This document shows, one piece after another, positions 25,465-34,118 of a DNA stretch of 64,000 nt. Below the pieces are notes generated by a model, which was given only the letters and a program-made list of their open reading frames with translations, did no database searches and was not told the origin of the DNA. The position numbers were made by a program, and so were the translations under genes. The stretch lies in the NCBI GenBank assembly GCA_035502095.1, contig DATJUX010000036.1:130947-194946 (forward strand). The letters run 5' to 3'. Position 1 is the first letter of the stretch. The number at the start of each line of letters is the position of its first letter. Source of the stretch: JAKANT01 sp035502095 (GTDB taxonomy: Bacteria; Pseudomonadota; Gammaproteobacteria; Burkholderiales; Burkholderiaceae_F).

Positions 25465-26619
25465 ATGAGTCACATCACGATCAGCGGGCGCTCGGACTGG
25501 CCAAACAGGCTCGTACCCTGCCTCGCGACCGTGCTCCTCTTTTCGAGCGGCTGCGCCAGGGACGTGCCTTCGCCGGACCGCGCGCTTGGCGCCTATCCGG
25601 AAAGCGCCGCTGCGAGGGCGCCGATGCCTGCGTCGCCATCGACCCGCGCCGCGTTCGCGAACCTCGGCCCCGGCATCAACTTCGGCAACATGCTCGATGC
25701 GCCGAGCGAAGGCGCCTGGGGCTCGCGCGTTCGCGACGAGTACCCAGGTCTGGCCTGGCAGGCCGGATTCCGTCACGTCCGCCTGCCGGTGCGCTGGAGC
25801 GCCCACGCGGCGCACGACGCGCGGGCGCAGATCGATCCGGTTTTCGTGCGGCGCGTCGACGACGTGGTGACGCGCCTGCTCGACCAGGGCTTCACGGTCG
25901 TGGTGAACATGCACCACTATCGCCAGCTCGACGGCGACCGCCTCGACAACGGCGAGTTCGCCGTCGATCCAGGCGTGGTGCGCACGCGCTTCCTTGCGAT
26001 GTGGCGCCAGATCGCGGCGCGCTTTGCCGGCCGTTCGCCGCGCCTGTGGTTCGAGCTTTACAACGAGCCGCACGGCGATCTGGGCGCTGCCGCGTGAAAC
26101 ACGCTGGCCTCGCGCGCGTTGCGTGCAGTGCGTGAGACCAATCCCGACCGGATCGTCGTGATCGGCCCGGTGCACTGGAACAGCGCGGCCGCGCTCGACC
26201 AGCTCGAGCTGCCCGCCGACGCTCACCTGGTCGCCACGGTGCACGACTACGAGCCCTTCGACTTCACGCATCAGCAGGCCCAGTGGGCCGGGCCGGACGT
26301 CGCGCGCACCCGCGGCGTTCTTTGCTGCGACGGCGGGCAGCGCCGTCGCCTCGCCCAACCGCTGGACGTCGCGCAACGCTGGGCCGCGCGGCACGACGTC
26401 CCGATGTGGCTCGGCGAGTTCGGCTCCTACGGGGGACCGCCTGCCCACCCCAACGACATGGCAGCGCGCGCCGAATACACGCGCCTGGTCCGCGAAGCCG
26501 CGCAGCAGCGCGGCCTGGCCTGGGCGTACTGGGAGCTCGATTCCGGTTTCGGCGTGTACGACCCGCAGGCACAAGCGTGGCGCGAACCGCTGCGGGCGGC
26601 GCTGCTGCCCTCGTCGTAG
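25465..26619 (+). pseudogene. GH5-family glycosidase (cellulase-like) lipoprotein interrupted by TGA at codon 211
   Basis: One continuous frame from ATG 25465 to TAG 26619, broken only by TGA at 26095-26097. The N-terminus is a lipoprotein signal (LATVLLFSSGCARD). GH5 landmarks flank the stop: LGPGINFGNMLDAP, HVRLPVRW, VVNMHHY and the acid/base Glu in ELYNEPHG (Glu201) before it; WNSA, HDYEPFDFTH and the nucleophile Glu in MWLGEFGSYGG after it. In GH5 relatives the interrupted position (AAA-x-NTLASRAL) is usually Trp, so TGG to TGA is the simplest explanation. Both catalytic Glu are kept. The stop-free form would hydrolyse beta-glucans at the cell surface. Confidence 0.8.
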
Positions 26620-26760
26620 CGGCGCGCCACCGGCGCCGGATCGCGATGAATCCGCTGCCTACGTTGCTCGGTCGCGTCATTCGCCACTTCCTGCGTAGCC
26701 CATCGCCTCGCCAAAAACCTATGATGCAAGTGCCATGACCACGACTCGTTAAGCGCGCGC

Positions 26761-27711
26761 ATGCCGGTCGCGCAATATCAGCCGTACCAGGCTTCCGCCG
26801 CGCGCACCCCCGGCGGCGACGGAGCCGCCCTCTCGCCGATCGTCGCCGGTGCCTGGCGCATGACCGAATGGGGCTGGACGCCGCAGCAGCGCCTGCGCTG
26901 GATCGAGCATGCTCTCGAGCTCGGGATCACGAGCTTCGACCACGCCGACATCTACGGCGACTACGGCGTCGAGAGCCTGTTCGGTGAAGCGCTCGCGCTG
27001 CATCCGGCGCTGCGCGACAAGCTGCAGCTGGTCGACAAGTGCGGCATCAAGCTCGTCTCGGCGCGGCGGCCGGCGCATCGGATCAAGAGCTACGACACGT
27101 CGCGCGCGCACATCGTCGCGAGCGTCGAGGCATCGCTGCGCGCGTTGCGCACCGATCGGCTTGATCTTCTGCTGATCCATCGCCCGGACGCCCTCATGGA
27201 TGCTGCGGAGGTCGCGGAGACGTTCGCGATGCTCGGGCGGCAAGGCAAGGTTCTGCGCTTCGGGGTCTCGAACTTCATGCCCTGGCAGTTCGAGCTTCTC
27301 GACACCGCCATGAATGCGCACGGCGGGCGGCTGGTCACGAACCAGATCGAGTTGCATCCACTGCGCCTCGAGCCGCTGCACGACGGCACGCTCGACCAGG
27401 CACAGCGCCTCGGGCGCCGGCCCATGATCTGGTCGCCGCTGGCCGGTGGCCGGCTGGTGTCGACGCCACCCCTCAACGACGCCGCGCGACGCGTGCAGGA
27501 AACGTTGCGGGGCCTCGCCGAAGTGCACGGTGTCGCGCCGACCACGATCGCGGTCGCGTGGCTGTTGCGGCATCCGTCGCGCCCCATGCCCGTGATGGGC
27601 AGCCGGCGGGTCGACGTGCTGCGCGAGGCCGTTGCGGCGCTCGACCTCACGCTCGACCGTGAAAGCTGGTATGCGCTCTGGCAGGCCGGACGAGGACACG
27701 AGGTGCCTTGA
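26761..27711 (+). CDS. Aldo/keto reductase, YdhF-like
   Basis: A 316-residue NADPH-dependent TIM-barrel oxidoreductase. Catalytic-site residues are visible in SFDHADIYGDYGVE (Asp and Tyr), LVDKCGIKLV (Lys93) and LDLLLIHRPDALMD (His). The cofactor region reads VMGSRRVDVLREAV. The overall wording is close to the E. coli YdhF group, whose natural substrate is unknown. The gene lies alone after the GH5 gene and its stop is only a few bases from the convergent lipoprotein gene. Confidence 0.93.
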   Translation: MPVAQYQPYQASAARTPGGDGAALSPIVAGAWRMTEWGWTPQQRLRWIEHALELGITSFDHADIYGDYGVESLFGEALALHPALRDKLQLVDKCGIKLVSARRPAHRIKSYDTSRAHIVASVEASLRALRTDRLDLLLIHRPDALMDAAEVAETFAMLGRQGKVLRFGVSNFMPWQFELLDTAMNAHGGRLVTNQIELHPLRLEPLHDGTLDQAQRLGRRPMIWSPLAGGRLVSTPPLNDAARRVQETLRGLAEVHGVAPTTIAVAWLLRHPSRPMPVMGSRRVDVLREAVAALDLTLDRESWYALWQAGRGHEVP

Positions 27712-27715
27712 GCGG

Positions 27716-28327
27716 TCACGGGCCGCATGTGCCGGCCGCGCAGTACGTGATGTGATTCGCGATCAGCTGGAGCGTCGGTTCGATCGTCGGCCACTCGGCC
27801 GTGTTCGCCATCATCAGATACACGTCGAAGGTCTGCGGCCCGAGTTCCACCTTCAACGTGCCCTGCACCGGGTTCTGGGTGGCTTTCCAGACCGCCGTGA
27901 ACGACGTGGTCCGGCTCGGACCGCCGTAAGGGCTGGCCACGACCGGCGACTGGCTCAGGACCACGAAGTTCGTGAAGATTTGCTCGGCGTCGGCTTCGGC
28001 CTGCTCGACCGTCACCGGCACCAGCGGACCGTACACGAAGCCGAACTCGACGTCCGCATCGCCCGTCGGCGAGGAGATGTCGATGCCCGACGTCGATTCG
28101 GTACCGATCCACTGGTCCGTCGGCATGAAGTAGTCCCAATGCGGATGCGTGACATGAACCCAGCCGGCCATCGAGACCGGGTCGCCCCCGGTGCCACCGC
28201 CACCGCCGCCTCCGCCCCCTCCTCCACCACCCGCGGCAGCGCCGCCCCCATCGCCCCCGCCACCGCCGCCGCAGCCGACCTGCAGCAGCACCAGCGCGAC
28301 CGCCGACAACCACGCAATGGCCTTCAT
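27716..28327 (-). CDS. Lipoprotein with long poly-glycine tract
   Basis: A 203-residue lipoprotein: signal MKAIAWLSAVALVLLQVGC with lipidated Cys19, then about 27 residues that are almost all Gly. The remaining 155 residues form a soluble domain with segments such as MAGWVHVTHPHWDYF and EQAEADAEQIFTNFVVLSQS. I do not recognise the family. The Gly run is encoded by a nearly pure GCC/ACC/CCC repeat on the plus strand (28185-28272), which is prone to slippage. It lies next to another small exported-protein gene on the same strand. Confidence 0.75.
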   Translation of the reverse strand: MKAIAWLSAVALVLLQVGCGGGGGGDGGGAAAGGGGGGGGGGGGGTGGDPVSMAGWVHVTHPHWDYFMPTDQWIGTESTSGIDISSPTGDADVEFGFVYGPLVPVTVEQAEADAEQIFTNFVVLSQSPVVASPYGGPSRTTSFTAVWKATQNPVQGTLKVELGPQTFDVYLMMANTAEWPTIEPTLQLIANHITYCAAGTCGP

Positions 28328-28350
28328 CTCTCAGTCCTCCCTGCGCGGGT

Positions 28351-28764
28351 TCAGCGCACGCACACCAGGCGCCCGTACTGGTCGAGCGCGTACGAGCAAC
28401 CGCGGATCGCGCGCAGGTCGTAGTCCGCGACGGCGTTGCTGCGGCGCTGCGAGTTCAGCATCTGCGCGTGGTTGTAGTCGATGCCGGCCTGGTTGGCCGC
28501 GTTGATGCTGTTGCGCAGCGACTCCGCCGTCACGCCCGTGGGCAGCGACGGCCCCGTGTAACCCATGGCACGCAGCTGCTGCATGGTGCGGAGGTAGCGC
28601 ATCGCGGTGGCGGCTGCGGCCGCCTGTCCGACGGCCCAGTTGCGCTGTTGCGACCGGATCGCCCACGACATGTCCATCGGGGGCGCCTGTGCGAGCACGG
28701 CGGCCGGCGCGACGAGGCCGAGCGCGAAGGTGACGGCGACGATCTTGAGCAGGCGTTTTTGCAT
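28351..28764 (-). CDS. Small exported protein of unknown function
   Basis: A 137-residue protein with a clear signal peptide (MQKRLLKIVAVTFALGL ... VLAQA) and a helical, Gln/Ala-rich mature part containing MRYLRTMQQLRAMGYTGP. Two Cys near the end (GCSYALDQYGRLVC) could form a disulfide in the periplasm. I do not recognise the family. A 20-base motif shared with the upstream region of the NHL-like gene lies about 105 bases before its start. Confidence 0.65.
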   Translation of the reverse strand: MQKRLLKIVAVTFALGLVAPAAVLAQAPPMDMSWAIRSQQRNWAVGQAAAAATAMRYLRTMQQLRAMGYTGPSLPTGVTAESLRNSINAANQAGIDYNHAQMLNSQRRSNAVADYDLRAIRGCSYALDQYGRLVCVR

Positions 28765-28869
28765 GGCGGGCTCCGTTGCGAGAAGAGGGTTTCGGTTGGC
28801 TGACCCGGTCCCGCGAACCTGCTGCGTCGTTCGGGGTGCGGATCAGAGGGGCGAACGGTAGGTGCCCAT

Positions 28870-28889
28870 CGTTAGCCAAACGCAAGCAG
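28870..28889. repeat. Copy 1 of a 20-base motif, CGTTAGCCAAACGCAAGCAG
   Basis: This sequence differs from the copy at 29853-29872 by one base. Both copies lie upstream (leftward sense) of the next gene start: 28764 for this copy and 29813 for the other. A shared regulatory site or the edges of a small duplication are both possible. Confidence 0.6.
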
Positions 28890-28949
28890 GCGCAGCGCGA
28901 AACGTGAACAGGCACCGGGAAAATTCACGCACGCAGTGCGCGCGGCGCT

Positions 28950-29813
28950 TCACGGCGCGCAGACGACGCCGACCGGGCCGTCGAGGCCGGTCGCGGTTCC
29001 TTCGATCACGCTCGACTCCGCCAGGCCGAGACATGGCGCAACGCCGGCGGTCCGGATGACATGGAGCGCGCGTGCCGCGTAGTCGGCAACACAGACGGTC
29101 GGTGCCGCGGCGCGGGCATCGATCGCCACGCCGCTTGCATAACGCAGCGGCAGCGACGGCGAAGGTCCCAGGACCGCGACCGGCCGGCGCGGCGGGGGCG
29201 CCGCAACGGGGTACAGGTAGATGCCCGGTCCGGTGACGAGCAGCGTGTCGGCACTGCAGGCGATGCCCCGGGTGCTGGAGGTCGCGGCGGTAAACGACCA
29301 CAGGGGCGATGTGTCGCCGGCTGCACCGGCAGCGAAGGCGCTCACGACACCGCCGAGGGCGTTCGCGACCAGCAACCGGCCGCCCGGGTGCAAGGCGAGC
29401 CCGACCGGACAGGTCAATCCGGTGTGCGGGCCCGCGATCGCATAGTCGCTTTCATCGGCCCCCGCGGCAAAATGGACGAGGGACGGGGCGCCGCCATGCG
29501 CGCTGCGCGCGCAGGTCGCCGCGAACACGTCGCCTTCGGCGCCGACGGCGACCGCGAGCACGTAGGCGTTGCCGGACGGGCGCAGCATGCGCAGCGGCGC
29601 GGCATTGCCGTCGGCGGTCGGTCCGTACACCGTCACGACGCCGCCCGTGCGATTGGCCACGTAAAGGTGGTTGCGCGCGTCGAGCGCGAGTCCGACCGGG
29701 CCCGCCAGGGCGGTCCGCGGGCCGGCGATCCTGCGCAGGGGCGCGTGATTCGCGCGCGCCGTCGAGGCGTAGACGGTCACGCTGTGGTTTCCGAAGTTGC
29801 TGACGTAGATCAC
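28950..29813 (-). CDS. NHL/SMP-30-like beta-propeller protein
   Basis: A 287-residue beta-propeller with repeats of the form GPVGLALDARNHLYVAN, CPVGLALHPGGRLLVAN and SGVAIDARAAAPTVCVAD. Proteins of this kind bind ligands or act as lactonase-like scaffolds; no catalytic set is obvious. The frame has no signal peptide when started at GTG 29813. Upstream in frame, TGA lies about 45 bases away, so the N-terminus is short and may have been lost. It is flanked by the two copies of the 20-base motif and follows the second SARP-type regulator gene. Confidence 0.6.
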   Translation of the reverse strand: MIYVSNFGNHSVTVYASTARANHAPLRRIAGPRTALAGPVGLALDARNHLYVANRTGGVVTVYGPTADGNAAPLRMLRPSGNAYVLAVAVGAEGDVFAATCARSAHGGAPSLVHFAAGADESDYAIAGPHTGLTCPVGLALHPGGRLLVANALGGVVSAFAAGAAGDTSPLWSFTAATSSTRGIACSADTLLVTGPGIYLYPVAAPPPRRPVAVLGPSPSLPLRYASGVAIDARAAAPTVCVADYAARALHVIRTAGVAPCLGLAESSVIEGTATGLDGPVGVVCAP

Positions 29814-29852
29814 CGCCGCCTCGCGCAGCCCCGGCGCAAGGTACGGGCCCGG

Positions 29853-29872
29853 CGTTAGTCAAACGCAAGCAG
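29853..29872. repeat. Copy 2 of the 20-base motif, CGTTAGTCAAACGCAAGCAG
   Basis: Identical to copy 1 at 19 of 20 positions. It lies between the stop of the second SARP-type regulator (29902) and the NHL-like gene start (29813), about 40 bases from that start. Confidence 0.6.
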
Positions 29873-29901
29873 CCCGCTTCCGACCCGAGCCAGCGGCGGT
29901 T

Positions 29902-32658
29902 TCAAGCCTGCGGTGTCAGCGCGACGCGCACGGCTTCGCTCAGCGACAGGTCGGCGCCCGCGGCCCATAGCGTCGCTGCCTGCTCCGCTCCCACGCGTGC
30001 GGCGACCAACGCCCGCACGTCGTCGATGGTCGACGCATCGCTCGCCGACAGCGGGCCCACGTTGGTCTCCCAGAAGCGCGCACTGAACGACATCAGCCGC
30101 GCGGCGGCGGCGACTTCGCCCAGCATCGCGAGCGGGTGCGGCAGGTTCCAGAGCGCGGTCACCAGTGGGAGCCGCGCGTGCCGCTCCCAGGCCAGTTGCA
30201 CGCCGCGACGTCCGGCAACCGCCGCTTCGCGCCAGCGTTCCTGCACCGACTCGAGGTAGCCCGCCATGTTCGCCACGCGGATCGAGTCGGCGCTCGATGC
30301 GCGCACGGCGAAGAACTGCTCGCAGACAGCAAGGCCCTGCCGCGCCTCGGCGTGCCGCTCGAGCCCCGCCAGGCAGCCCACCCGCGACAGGAGAACGCGG
30401 TGCGCCCAGCTCGATTCGCCGGCGCGCCGGTAAAGTTCCTCGGCCTGCGCGAACAAGGCGTCCGCGTTCGCATAGTCGGCGTGCCGGGAGCCGTGCCTGA
30501 GAACCACGGTGGCCATCACCCGCAGCGCGTCGGCCTGGGTCACCGTTAGACCGGCTCCGCTGGAAAGTGCGAGCGCCTCGTCGAGCAGGGGTTGAACCGA
30601 TTCGGCGCGCTGCTCGCGCTCCCACGTCACGAGAGCCAGCGTCACGAGGGCGGCGGCACGGCGTGCCGGATCGACGCCCGCCATCGCGAGTGCGCGCGCG
30701 GCGTCGTCGAGTGCCTGCGCGATGTCGCCTGCATTCAACGTCATCAGTGCGAGCAGGATCAGACCGGCCTGCAGGTCGGGATCGTCGGGCGCGCACGCCG
30801 CCTGGGCCTTGCGCAGATGTCGCAACACCGTGGGCGGCATCGCGAAAGCCTCCCAGTACGGCCGAAGCTCGGTGCCGATGCGCAGCGCCCCGGCGGGGTC
30901 GCCGTCCTCGACCGCGCTTTCGATCGCGCGTTGCAGGTTGGGGAGCTCGTCGTCCGGGACGGCGCGATTGGCGGCGGCGGCGTCGGTGGCGACGCGAAGA
31001 TAGTGCGCGCGATGGCGCGAGCGCAGTTCGGGCGCGGCGGCCCCGAGCTTTTCCTCTGCGAACTCGCGGATGCTTTCCAGCATCGAGAAGCGGGTGATGC
31101 CGGCCGCATCGGTCTGCGCGCGCAACAGCGAATCGGCGACCAGCTGTTCGCACTGTGCCGCCGCCGCGGACGTGCCGCAGACTGCCTCGACCGCGGCTGC
31201 GGTCCAGCCGCCGCGAAAAACCGACAACGACGCGACGAGCCCCTGCTGCGCCGGCGTCAGCAACTGCCAGCTCCAGCTCACGGTCGCCTGCAGCGACGCG
31301 TGGCGGCCGTGCCGGACCGCGCGCGGTCCCTGCCGTGCGAGCAGATCGAAGCGCCGCTGCAGGGCGACGCACATCTCCTGCGGAGAGAACGCGCGGATGC
31401 GCGAGGCGGCGATCTCGATCGCCAGCGGAAGCCCTTCGAGCGCCCGCGTCAGCTCGATCAATGCCGCGCGGTTGCGTTCCGTCAGCGCGAAGTCGGGCCG
31501 TGCGCCGCGCGCGCGGTCGATGAAGAGCGACACGCTGGCCATGCGCGCGGCTTCCGCGATCCCCATGGATTCCTCCGGCAGCGCCAGCGCCCCGACGGCA
31601 ATTTCACGCTCGCCGTCGATGTCGAGCGAGCGGCGCGAGGTCACCAGGCAGCGCAGGCGAGGCAACCGCTGCAACAGATCCTCGACGATGGCCGAACCGC
31701 CGCTGTCGACGAGCTGCTCGAAGTTGTCGAGCACCAGCAGGACATCGCGATCGGCGAGAAAGGCATGCAGCTGCGTCGCGGCGTCTTCGCTCGAAGGGTC
31801 CATGCGCAGCGCATTGCGAATCTGCTCGGCGATCTGACCGCCATCGTTGCACTCGGAAAGCGGCACGAAGGCCACCGTGTCGAAACCGGGCGCCGACCGG
31901 GCGACTTCGACCGCGAGCCGTGTCTTGCCACTGCCGCCGAACCCGCGCAAGGTCACGAGGCGATGCGACGCGAGCATCTCGTGCACCTCCCGCTGTTCGT
32001 CTTCACGGCCGAAGAACGCGCTCACGTACGCGGGCAGGCTGCGGATCGGCGCCTCGGCGGTCGCGTGCATCGACGGGAGCGCGGGCGCGACGCTCTCCGC
32101 CGGCGGGTATCCCGCGTGCGCCTGCGCTTGGTCGCCCTCTTCCGCGCGCGTGCGCGTCAGCTCGAACAGCGCGCGCAGCCGGGTGCGCTCGTCTTCGACC
32201 CACTCGTCGAAGAAACCGGGCAGCAGGTCGCCGCGGTAGGCGCGCAACGCCTGCGGCCCGGATCTCTCGCGCACGTGGCGCTCGAAATCCTGGACATCGG
32301 AAGAGATCGACTGCGGGTGCAAGCCGATGGCTTGCCGGTCGGCGAACAGGACCGAACCGGGCTGGACGTCGGACGGCTCGAGCAGCCGGCGCAAGGTCGA
32401 GAGCACCTGCCGCAACCGACCGCGCCCGACCTCGAGTGCGACGCCGGGCCACAGAAGCTCGATCAGTTCCTCGCGCGCGTGACCGCGCCCGGGGTAGAGG
32501 GCAAGCCGGGCCAGCAACATCGCGACCGGCCGGCTGGGAAACCTGGCAAGGCTGACGCTGCCATGCACGGCACTCAAGCCGCCGAGCAGCCGCACCTCCC
32601 AGACAGCCGCGGACACCGCGGCGTGCGCAGCCTGCACAGGAGGAGAACTCGCCGCCAT
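29902..32658 (-). CDS. SARP/BTAD-type regulator with NB-ARC-like ATPase and TPR region
   Basis: A 918-residue protein from ATG 32658 (a TTG at 32676 is an alternative). Residues about 20-110 are a winged helix (WEVRLLGGLSAVHGSV), followed by a BTAD-like helical domain containing YRGDLLPGFFDEWVEDERTR. An ATPase domain follows with Walker A RGFGGSGKTRLA, Walker B VLLVLDNFEQLVD and a sensor-like LVTSRRSLDIDGE. The C-terminal 350 residues are TPR-type repeats. It is built like the regulator at 20829-23942 but the ATPase is of the AfsR/NB-ARC predicted-ATPase kind. Targets may include the exported and propeller genes downstream; this is an inference. Confidence 0.85.
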   Translation of the reverse strand: MAASSPPVQAAHAAVSAAVWEVRLLGGLSAVHGSVSLARFPSRPVAMLLARLALYPGRGHAREELIELLWPGVALEVGRGRLRQVLSTLRRLLEPSDVQPGSVLFADRQAIGLHPQSISSDVQDFERHVRERSGPQALRAYRGDLLPGFFDEWVEDERTRLRALFELTRTRAEEGDQAQAHAGYPPAESVAPALPSMHATAEAPIRSLPAYVSAFFGREDEQREVHEMLASHRLVTLRGFGGSGKTRLAVEVARSAPGFDTVAFVPLSECNDGGQIAEQIRNALRMDPSSEDAATQLHAFLADRDVLLVLDNFEQLVDSGGSAIVEDLLQRLPRLRCLVTSRRSLDIDGEREIAVGALALPEESMGIAEAARMASVSLFIDRARGARPDFALTERNRAALIELTRALEGLPLAIEIAASRIRAFSPQEMCVALQRRFDLLARQGPRAVRHGRHASLQATVSWSWQLLTPAQQGLVASLSVFRGGWTAAAVEAVCGTSAAAAQCEQLVADSLLRAQTDAAGITRFSMLESIREFAEEKLGAAAPELRSRHRAHYLRVATDAAAANRAVPDDELPNLQRAIESAVEDGDPAGALRIGTELRPYWEAFAMPPTVLRHLRKAQAACAPDDPDLQAGLILLALMTLNAGDIAQALDDAARALAMAGVDPARRAAALVTLALVTWEREQRAESVQPLLDEALALSSGAGLTVTQADALRVMATVVLRHGSRHADYANADALFAQAEELYRRAGESSWAHRVLLSRVGCLAGLERHAEARQGLAVCEQFFAVRASSADSIRVANMAGYLESVQERWREAAVAGRRGVQLAWERHARLPLVTALWNLPHPLAMLGEVAAAARLMSFSARFWETNVGPLSASDASTIDDVRALVAARVGAEQAATLWAAGADLSLSEAVRVALTPQA

Positions 32659-32728
32659 CTGCCCAACTCGGGCCAACCGTACTGCTCAGGCTAGCACCGG
32701 CCTCGGCGAAAGTGACGGTTCCCAGTTG

Positions 32729-33976
32729 TCAGGTTGCGCGAGCCGGCTGCAGGCCTTCCCGGTTTCCCTCGCGCTCGCGCGCGTCGATCACCGCTCCGGC
32801 CAGCGCCGCCACGGCGGCCTCGACGCCGCTGTCGAACGGAATGCCCTGCACGCGCATCGCAGCCTCCACGCCGGCCAGACACCCCAGGATCATCGCTTCG
32901 TTCATGTCTCCCAGGTGCCCGATGCGGAAGACGCGGCCGCCGAGCGGTCCGAGGCCGCCTGCGATCGCGACCTGGAACCGTTCGCGTGCAGTCGTGCGCA
33001 GCGCCTCCGGGTCGATGCCGTTCGCGACTTCGATCGCCGTCACCGAGACGGACCGCGCCGCCGGCACCTGCGCGAACAGACGCACCGCCCCGGCCTCGGC
33101 CCAACGTGCCACCGCCGCATGCACCGCGCCCGCGAGCCTCGTGTGGCGCGCCAGCACGTTGTCGAGCCCTTCGGTTTCGATCAGGCCAAGCGCCGCTTCC
33201 AATCCCGCCAGGTGCGCGAGCGGCGGCGTACCGCAGAACTTGCGATACCCCATCTCGCTGCGGCGTCGTTCCCAGTCCCAGTAGAAGCGCGGTACCTGGT
33301 TGCGTCGCGCCGCCTCCAGTGCGCGCTCATCGGCGGCGACGAACGCCAGGCCCGGATGCAGCATCAGGCCCTTCTGCGAGGCGCCCATGGCCACGTTCAC
33401 GCCCAGTTCGTCCATGGCGAACGGCGCGGCGGCGAGCGAAGCGACGACGTCCACGACGTAGAGCGCCGGATGGCGCGCGGCGTCGATCGCGCGCCGCAGC
33501 GCGGCCAGGTCCGAGGTCGTGCCGCTCGCGGTGTCGGTGTGCACGACGAACACCGCGCCGATCCGATGCTCGAGGTCGTCGCGCAGCACGGCTTCGACCG
33601 CGGCGGGATCGATGGGCAGCCCTTCCACGTACGGCGTGCGTACGGCGCGACCGCCGAATGCTTCGACCTGCGCGGCCCAGCTGTCGGAAAAATGCCCCGT
33701 GCCCGGCACGAGGATCGATGTTCCCGGACCCACGACGTTGGCGATGATCGCCTCCCATCCGCCGTGCCCGTTGGCGGAGTAAAAGAAGACCTCCGCGTGC
33801 TCCGTCTTCAGCAGGCGCTTGATGCCGGATTCACAGGCGGCGATCACCTGGGCTACGCGCGGATCGACCAGATCCATCGGCTGCCGCGCCATCGCGGCGA
33901 CCACTTCGTCGGGCACACGGGTGGGACCCGGCGAATGCAGCAGCCGCAGGCCGGGGATGCGGGAGTTGGGCTTCAT
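32729..33976 (-). CDS. Class V aminotransferase (serine/alanine-glyoxylate type)
   Basis: A 415-residue PLP enzyme. It has the family opening LLHSPGPTRVPDEVV, the cofactor-contact segment HTDTASGTTSDL, the Asp in YVVDVVASLAAAPF, and the Schiff-base Lys in GASQKGLMLHPG. The C-terminal domain carries FRIGHLGDMNEAMIL. These match serine-glyoxylate or alanine-glyoxylate aminotransferases. Which donor is used cannot be decided. The gene stands alone between the SARP-type regulator and the divergent ABC exporter operon. Confidence 0.9.
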   Translation of the reverse strand: MKPNSRIPGLRLLHSPGPTRVPDEVVAAMARQPMDLVDPRVAQVIAACESGIKRLLKTEHAEVFFYSANGHGGWEAIIANVVGPGTSILVPGTGHFSDSWAAQVEAFGGRAVRTPYVEGLPIDPAAVEAVLRDDLEHRIGAVFVVHTDTASGTTSDLAALRRAIDAARHPALYVVDVVASLAAAPFAMDELGVNVAMGASQKGLMLHPGLAFVAADERALEAARRNQVPRFYWDWERRRSEMGYRKFCGTPPLAHLAGLEAALGLIETEGLDNVLARHTRLAGAVHAAVARWAEAGAVRLFAQVPAARSVSVTAIEVANGIDPEALRTTARERFQVAIAGGLGPLGGRVFRIGHLGDMNEAMILGCLAGVEAAMRVQGIPFDSGVEAAVAALAGAVIDAREREGNREGLQPARAT

Positions 33977-34118
33977 GTGCGCACGATATCAACCCGCCCA
34001 CGGCGTGGAAAAGCGTCGCTGCAAAATCTGTCGTCCCGAGGAGCGAAATGACAGCCGAAGTCATGGCTTCGAGAGGCACCTGTAGGATGCCTGCTGCAGT
34101 CGATGCGGAAATAATCTC

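Noticed and set aside
26095..26097. Second possible selenocysteine codon (GH5 gene)
   Set aside because: The residue is Trp in GH5 relatives, no redox motif surrounds it, and no SECIS-like hairpin was apparent just downstream.
28185..28320. Proline-rich plus-strand frame opposite the poly-Gly lipoprotein
   Set aside because: It is the antisense of the Gly tract; the minus-strand reading has a signal peptide and lipobox.
31920..32555. Arg-rich plus-strand frame inside the second SARP-type regulator
   Set aside because: No motif, extreme Arg/Ala composition, and antisense to the Walker A and BTAD regions of a real gene.
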